DNA from: Oscillospiraceae bacterium
GTDB lineage: Bacteria > Bacillota > Clostridia > Oscillospirales > Ruminococcaceae
Direction of reading: 5' to 3'
DNA length: 11,609 nt
Assembly: GCA_029005335.1 (NCBI GenBank)
Contig: JAQXFT010000099.1
Span: 1 to 11,609 of the forward strand
Part shown: positions 8,019-11,609 of the stretch, one piece after another
How the letters are laid out: each line of letters starts with the position of its first letter
Numbering within the stretch: the first letter of the stretch is position 1
Notes under the pieces: generated by a model
Database searches by the model: none
What the model was told of the DNA's origin: nothing
Seen by the model: only the letters and a program-made list of their open reading frames with translations
Program-made: the position numbers and the translations under genes

Positions 8019-10334
8019 ATGATAATGTGCAGTCAGTGCAAAAAACGTCCGGCAGTAGTATTTCTTACATCTATGCAGGGCGGTGAAAAGAAAAATGAAG
8101 GACTCTGCGTGGTCTGTGCCAAGGAACGCCATATTCCTCAGATTGCCGAATATATGGAAAAGCTTGGAATTACTGATGATGAGCTTGAGCAGATGTCAAA
8201 TCAGATGATGGATATACTTGATGGTGACAGCTTTGAAATGGGAGGGTCAGATACTATCCCTGATTTTATTCAGAATATGCTGAATGAAACTCCGTTCGCA
8301 AGCCATGATAAAAAGAATGATAAAAAAGCAGAAAAAAATCAGCCCGAAGAAAATAATAACAAGGATTTCCGGAAGGGAGGCTTCTTCGGATTCGGAGGAA
8401 AGGATAAGCCTCAGCAGAAAAAAGAACCTAAATTCCTCGGAAATTACTGTACCAATCTTTCAAAAAAGGCTGAGGAGGGAAAGCTTGACAATATTATCGG
8501 AAGAGATAAGGAAATTGCAAGAGTAATTCAGATTCTTTCAAGAAGAACTAAAAATAATCCATGCCTTATAGGTGAACCCGGTGTAGGTAAAACTGCAATT
8601 GCTGAGGGTATCGCCCAGAGAATACTTTCGGGAGACGTACCGATGAGCATTGCCGATAAAAAAGTATATCTCCTCGATTTGACTGCCCTTGTAGCAGGAA
8701 CTCAGTTCCGGGGACAATTTGAAAGCCGTGTCAAGGGTCTTGTTGAAGAAGTAAAGCGTGAGGGCAATATTATATTATTCATTGATGAAGTGCATAATCT
8801 CGTCGGTGCAGGCGATTCCGAAGGCTCTATGAATGCTGCAAATATTCTCAAACCTGCTCTTTCAAGAGGTGAAATTCAGGTTATAGGAGCTACAACTTTC
8901 GGAGAATACCGGAAATATATCGAAAAGGATTCCGCACTCGAAAGAAGATTCCAGCCTGTTACAGTAAATGAGCCTAATATTGATGATACTGTCGAAGTCC
9001 TTATGGGTATAAAAAAATATTATGAAGAATACCATAAGGTAAAAATTTCCGATTATCTCATAAAAGAATGTGCAGTTCTTTCGGAAAGATATATAAATGA
9101 CAGATTTTTACCCGACAAAGCCATTGACCTCCTTGATGAAGCCTGTGCAAGAACCTGTATAAGAACTCCGGAAATTGCTGAACATACAAAGCTTGTCAAG
9201 GAAATAAAGGAGCTTGAAAAAAAGGTTAATGATATTGAAATGAGTCCTGAACCCGATTATGAAAAGCTTGCTGAAATCAAAGGCAATCTGATAAGAAAAA
9301 ACGATGAGGAAAAAATTCTCTTTGAAAAGGTTAAAGATGTTCAGGTTACAGAAGAGGATATTTCCAAAGTAATTGAGATGTGGACTGGTATTCCGGCTAA
9401 TAAGGTTGCCGAATCGGAATACTCAAAAATCTCAAAGCTTGAGGAAGCTCTCAAATCAAAGATAATAGGTCAGGACGAGGCTATTTCAGCTCTTGTAAAG
9501 GCAATCAAAAGAACTAAAGTACAGCTCAATAAGCGTCGCAGACCTGCATCATTTATTTTCGTAGGCCCTACAGGTGTAGGTAAAACTGAGCTTGTAAAAA
9601 TCCTTGCCGGAGAAATGTTCGATTCCGTTGACCCTCTTATCAGACTGGATATGACTGAATATATGGAAAAACATTCAGTAGCAAGAATGATTGGTTCGCC
9701 TCCGGGATATGTGGGATATGATGAAGCCGGTCAGCTTACCGAAAAAGTAAGACGCAGACCCTATTCTGTAATTCTCTTTGATGAAATCGAAAAGGCTCAC
9801 CCCGATGTCATGAATATTCTTATGCAGATTCTTGATGAGGGTAAGGTTAATGATGCTCACGGCAGAAGCGTTAATTTTGAAAATACAATAATCTGTATGA
9901 CATCAAATGCAGGCTCTACTGATAAAACAATAGGTGTGGGCTTCAATAAGACGCAGACCGATATAACTAAGGAAAAATCAATGAAGGCTCTTAAAGAATT
10001 TCTCCGCCCTGAGTTTATCAGCCGTATAGATGAAATTATCACGTTCAGACAGCTTTCAAAAGATGATTTCGCTGAAATTGCAGGTCTTATGCTTTCAGAG
10101 ATGAAATCTCCTCTTGCCGAAAAGAATATCACTCTTGAATATGACAACAAGGCACTCAGAGCTATTGCTGAAAAATCATACGGAAAGAGCTACAATGCCC
10201 GTGATATCAGACGTGTTATCCGTCAGGAGGTTGAGGACGCTGTTGCTCAGATTATCATTGACAAATCCCCTGATGTTCACAGTATCTCCATAACTGCTGA
10301 TGAAAACAATAATATACTTGTTTCAGATTCATAA
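8019..10334 (+). CDS. clpE: ClpE-type AAA+ ATPase subunit of the Clp protease
   Basis: This 771-residue HSP100 unfoldase should unfold cytoplasmic proteins and feed them to ClpP. The N-terminus is a zinc finger with Cys4, Cys7, Cys30 and Cys33 (CX2CX22CX2C, the ClpE hallmark) in place of the Clp-N repeat of ClpC. After a low-complexity Lys/Asn/Gly linker (about 95-135), the first AAA+ module has Walker A GEPGVGKT (185-192) and Walker B ILFIDE (252-257). A middle section with a UVR-like stretch PDYEKLAEIKGNL (412-424) follows. The second module has Walker A GPTGVGKT (516-523), Walker B VILFDE (584-589) and a VGF tripeptide (640-642) at the ClpP-docking loop, so it is likely proteolytic rather than a ClpB-type disaggregase. 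ATG 8019 has GGAGGT at 8004-8009. B. subtilis ClpE is about 700 residues; the extra length is mostly the linker. It has its own promoter and terminator. Databases may label it ClpC or simply Clp ATP-binding subunit. Confidence 0.93.
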   Translation: MIMCSQCKKRPAVVFLTSMQGGEKKNEGLCVVCAKERHIPQIAEYMEKLGITDDELEQMSNQMMDILDGDSFEMGGSDTIPDFIQNMLNETPFASHDKKNDKKAEKNQPEENNNKDFRKGGFFGFGGKDKPQQKKEPKFLGNYCTNLSKKAEEGKLDNIIGRDKEIARVIQILSRRTKNNPCLIGEPGVGKTAIAEGIAQRILSGDVPMSIADKKVYLLDLTALVAGTQFRGQFESRVKGLVEEVKREGNIILFIDEVHNLVGAGDSEGSMNAANILKPALSRGEIQVIGATTFGEYRKYIEKDSALERRFQPVTVNEPNIDDTVEVLMGIKKYYEEYHKVKISDYLIKECAVLSERYINDRFLPDKAIDLLDEACARTCIRTPEIAEHTKLVKEIKELEKKVNDIEMSPEPDYEKLAEIKGNLIRKNDEEKILFEKVKDVQVTEEDISKVIEMWTGIPANKVAESEYSKISKLEEALKSKIIGQDEAISALVKAIKRTKVQLNKRRRPASFIFVGPTGVGKTELVKILAGEMFDSVDPLIRLDMTEYMEKHSVARMIGSPPGYVGYDEAGQLTEKVRRRPYSVILFDEIEKAHPDVMNILMQILDEGKVNDAHGRSVNFENTIICMTSNAGSTDKTIGVGFNKTQTDITKEKSMKALKEFLRPEFISRIDEIITFRQLSKDDFAEIAGLMLSEMKSPLAEKNITLEYDNKALRAIAEKSYGKSYNARDIRRVIRQEVEDAVAQIIIDKSPDVHSISITADENNNILVSDS

Positions 10335-10337
10335 ATT

Positions 10338-10372
10338 AAAATCCCTCTCCGAAAGCCGGAGAGGGATTTTTT
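10338..10372 (+). terminator. Intrinsic terminator after the clpE-like gene
   Basis: ATCCCTCTCC (10341-10350) pairs perfectly with GGAGAGGGAT (10358-10367). G10351-C10357 can extend the stem, leaving the five-base loop AAAGC. A run of six T residues (10367-10372) follows, and AAA at 10338-10340 can pair with the T tract. The hairpin starts only a few bases after the stop codon at 10332-10334, as expected for rho-independent termination of this transcript. Confidence 0.95.
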
Positions 10373-10399
10373 GTTAAATAAAAAATATTTTTCTGAAAC

Positions 10400-10417
10400 T
10401 GCAAAGTATACTTGACA
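10400..10417 (+). promoter_or_regulatory. Operator-like site 1 (covers the -35)
   Basis: This 18-bp site, TGCAAAGTATACTTGACA, contains the perfect 10-bp palindrome AAGTATACTT (10404-10413), and its outermost bases also pair (TG with CA). It includes the whole -35 hexamer, so a bound protein would block RNA polymerase. The likely ligand is the XRE regulator encoded immediately downstream. This is inferred from position and symmetry. Confidence 0.65.
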
Positions 10418-10440
10418 AATTTTGCAAAGCGTGCTATACT
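10412..10440 (+). promoter_or_regulatory. Strong sigma-A promoter of the XRE-ABC operon
   Basis: A perfect TTGACA -35 box (10412-10417) is followed after exactly 17 bases by TATACT (10435-10440). The -10 is preceded by TGC, which forms an extended -10 element. The AT-rich 12-bp palindrome AAAAATATTTTT (10381-10392) lies just upstream and could act as an UP element. The start of transcription would fall near 10447. The elements are overlapped by three repeated operator-like sites, suggesting an intrinsically strong promoter that is held down by a repressor. Confidence 0.85.
10423..10440 (+). promoter_or_regulatory. Operator-like site 2, degenerate (covers spacer and -10)
   Basis: TGCAAAGCGTGCTATACT keeps the TGCAAAG left half exactly, but its core is only partly symmetric (AGC-GT-GCT). 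The right half is constrained by the -10 hexamer, which ends the site. Its centre lies 23 bp from the centres of sites 1 and 3. Weaker binding, or occupancy only through cooperativity with its neighbours, would be expected. Confidence 0.5.
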
Positions 10441-10445
10441 AAAAT

Positions 10446-10463
10446 TGCAAAGTTAACTTGGCA
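10446..10463 (+). promoter_or_regulatory. Operator-like site 3 (covers the transcription start)
   Basis: TGCAAAGTTAACTTGGCA is the most symmetric of the three sites. It has the perfect palindrome AAGTTAACTT (10450-10459) flanked by TGC and GCA, with a single A/G mismatch pair at 10449/10460. It lies over the predicted transcription start and ends five bases before the AAGGAG ribosome binding site. Confidence 0.65.
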
Positions 10464-10483
10464 TATTAAGGAGCTGATTTCTT

Positions 10484-10690
10484 TTGAAAACTAAAATAAG
10501 AGAACTCCGAAAACAGTACAAATTATCACAAGAAGAACTTGCTCTTGCAGTAGGTACTACACGACAGACTATTACTTCAATTGAGGTCGAAAAATATACG
10601 GCATCTCTTGTGCTTGCTTATAAGATTTCTCATTATTTCGGGCTTACTATTGAGGAAGTCTTTGATTTTTCAGATATAGAGGAGTTTTAA
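10484..10690 (+). CDS. Small XRE-family HTH transcriptional regulator
   Basis: The 68-residue protein is almost entirely a HTH_3 (Cro/CI-like) DNA-binding domain. Residues 4-14 form helix 1 (KIRELRKQYKL), and the helix-turn-helix proper runs from SQEELALAVGTTRQTITSIE (15-34), with TTRQTI as the likely recognition helix. The remaining KYTASLVLAYKISHYFGLTIEEVFDF completes the five-helix fold. There is no effector domain. Such short regulators usually sit ahead of membrane or ABC transporter genes and repress their own operon. The start is TTG at 10484, with AAGGAG (10468-10473) ten bases upstream. It is followed three bases later by a membrane protein gene. The three operator-like sites at its promoter suggest autoregulation. 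Confidence 0.92.
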   Translation: MKTKIRELRKQYKLSQEELALAVGTTRQTITSIEVEKYTASLVLAYKISHYFGLTIEEVFDFSDIEEF

Positions 10691-10693
10691 TTT

Positions 10694-11164
10694 ATGGATA
10701 CTTATAAAAACAAGATTAGGGTCAGAATGATTTATTCCGCAGTTATTGTTCTTATACTCTTAACTGTAACGTTTCTTGCAAATATGGGACTTATCGGCTT
10801 TCCGGCTGTTGAAAGGGATTTTTTCAGAGGATTTATAAACGGCTTATGCTTTTCTGCAATAGGTATGTCTGTATTCAGTATTGTCAGATATCTGAGAATC
10901 CTGAATGACAAGGAAAAACTTAAAGAACAGTACATAAAGGAAAATGATGAGCTTAAAAAGAAAATTGTTGCTGAAGCCGGTACGAATGAATATTATTTTG
11001 TAGTAACAGGTCTTGCTGTCGGAATAATTATTGGCGGTTATCTTAATATTTATGTATTTTGGTCGTTTTATATCGCTCTGTTGTATTACTGTCTGATAAG
11101 GGGCTTTCTGTGTTTTTTATATAAAAGAAAGTATAAAAGCGATGAGGAGGACTCAGAACAGTAA
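10694..11164 (+). CDS. Small four-helix membrane protein of unknown function
   Basis: The 156-residue product has four predicted membrane helices (about 11-32, 45-67, 99-117 and 119-141). A charged amphipathic segment between helices 2 and 3 (LNDKEKLKEQYIKENDELKKKI, about 70-91) is placed in the cytoplasm by the flanking Arg and Lys residues. The tail is short and acidic (SDEEDSEQ). The ENDE-x-KKKI motif recalls DUF2178-like proteins found beside short XRE regulators in Clostridia, but this assignment is uncertain. The ATG at 10694 follows GAGGAG (10679-10684), which lies inside the end of the regulator gene. Its place between a regulator and an ABC ATPase suggests it is a partner, immunity factor or sensor for that transporter. 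This is inference only. Confidence 0.8.
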   Translation: MDTYKNKIRVRMIYSAVIVLILLTVTFLANMGLIGFPAVERDFFRGFINGLCFSAIGMSVFSIVRYLRILNDKEKLKEQYIKENDELKKKIVAEAGTNEYYFVVTGLAVGIIIGGYLNIYVFWSFYIALLYYCLIRGFLCFLYKRKYKSDEEDSEQ

Positions 11165-11199
11165 TTAAAATAATTTATATTTGAGAGGAGATTTGCAAA

Positions 11200-11609
11200 T
11201 TGGAAAATATTCTTGAAGTAAAGGGACTGTCAAAACAGTATAATACTGTTCTTGCAGTCGACAACATCAGCTTTAATATCAGGGCAGGTGAGATTTTTGC
11301 TCTGATAGGTTCAAACGGTGCGGGAAAAACTACTACAATACGAATGATTTCAACTCTTATAAAGCCTACTGCCGGCGATGCAACAGTTAACGGATTCAGC
11401 GTTACAAAACAGCCTGATAAAGTCAGAGAATGTATTACATATCTTCCCGATGAAGCCGGTGCATATAAAAATATGAGCGGTACTGCATACCTTAAATTTA
11501 TGGCAGGACTTTTTACTGACGATTCCGCTAAAATTAATGAGTATGTGAGCAGGGCTACCGAAATATGCAATCTTAAAGAACGCCTTAACGATAAAATCGG
11601 TACATACAG
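11200..11609 (+). CDS. ABC transporter ATP-binding protein (ABC-2/NatA type), 3' end missing
   Basis: The first 136 residues of an ABC ATPase are present, and the frame is open to the window edge. The Walker A motif is GSNGAGKTT (37-45). The region normally holding the Q-loop reads ITYLPDEAGAYKNMSGTAYL (79-98), with Asp in place of Gln. This is typical of the CcmA/NatA/DrrA branch, whose members pair with ABC-2 permeases to export drugs, peptides, lipids or ions. The signature, Walker B and H-loop lie beyond the window. The TTG at 11200 has GAGAGGAG (11183-11190) nine bases upstream and gives the usual N-terminus MENILEVKGLSKQY. It lies 35 bases after the membrane protein gene without a terminator, so it belongs to the XRE-regulated operon. 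A permease gene would be expected next. Confidence 0.93.
   Translation, partial: MENILEVKGLSKQYNTVLAVDNISFNIRAGEIFALIGSNGAGKTTTIRMISTLIKPTAGDATVNGFSVTKQPDKVRECITYLPDEAGAYKNMSGTAYLKFMAGLFTDDSAKINEYVSRATEICNLKERLNDKIGTY

Noticed and set aside
10381..10392. AAAAATATTTTT palindrome as a second terminator or operator
   Set aside because: It consists only of A and T, forms a weak hairpin and does not share the TGCAAAG pattern; it fits better as an AT-rich UP-like element.
10400..10463. Possible start of a CRISPR-like repeat array
   Set aside because: The shared unit is only seven bases, there are no spacers of uniform unrelated sequence, and the sites coincide with promoter elements; operators explain them better.
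11175..11570. 131-codon open frame on the minus strand
   Set aside because: It is antisense to the ABC ATPase, whose Walker A motif and ribosome binding site are clear; the minus-strand product shows no recognisable domain.

Overview
The window looks like a chromosomal stretch from a low-GC Gram-positive anaerobe, most likely a Clostridia member close to Ruminococcus (Oscillospiraceae). The grounds are the AT-rich sequence, strong Shine-Dalgarno sites, frequent TTG start codons, a ClpE-type Clp ATPase, an energy-coupling-factor (ECF) operon beside truA, and a DUF5711-like protein next to a CvpA-like protein. The species assignment is inference. Every gene supported here lies on the + strand, and no gene-free stretch exceeds about 150 bases.

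Region 1 (1-7956) reads as one long co-directional operon that enters the window from the left. It holds ecfA1 (5' end missing), ecfA2 and ecfT, which together form the energising module of ECF-type vitamin and micronutrient importers. These are followed by a 906-residue YfhO-family membrane protein, probably involved in glycosylating a surface polymer, then truA (tRNA pseudouridine synthase), a single-pass DUF5711-like protein and an enlarged CvpA-like membrane protein. Gaps are 1 to 22 bases with one 14-base overlap, and no internal terminator is visible. The ecfA1-ecfA2-ecfT-truA order is the common Firmicutes arrangement, with the yfhO-like gene inserted before truA.

Region 2 (7953-10372) is a single-gene unit. 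A near-consensus sigma-A promoter overlaps the stop codon of the CvpA-like gene and drives a ClpE-type AAA+ unfoldase with an N-terminal CX2CX22CX2C zinc finger, two ATPase modules and a VGF loop for ClpP docking. A strong intrinsic terminator ends it.

Region 3 (10400-11609) is an apparently autoregulated accessory operon: a 68-residue XRE-family repressor, a small four-helix membrane protein, and the start of an ABC-2-type ATPase that runs off the right edge. Its promoter has near-perfect -35 and extended -10 elements covered by three TGCAAAG-headed sites spaced exactly 23 bp apart, two of them built on perfect 10-bp palindromes. This operator array is the most striking non-coding signal in the window. 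Otherwise the window is mainly housekeeping content, and no clearly new multi-gene system is evident.
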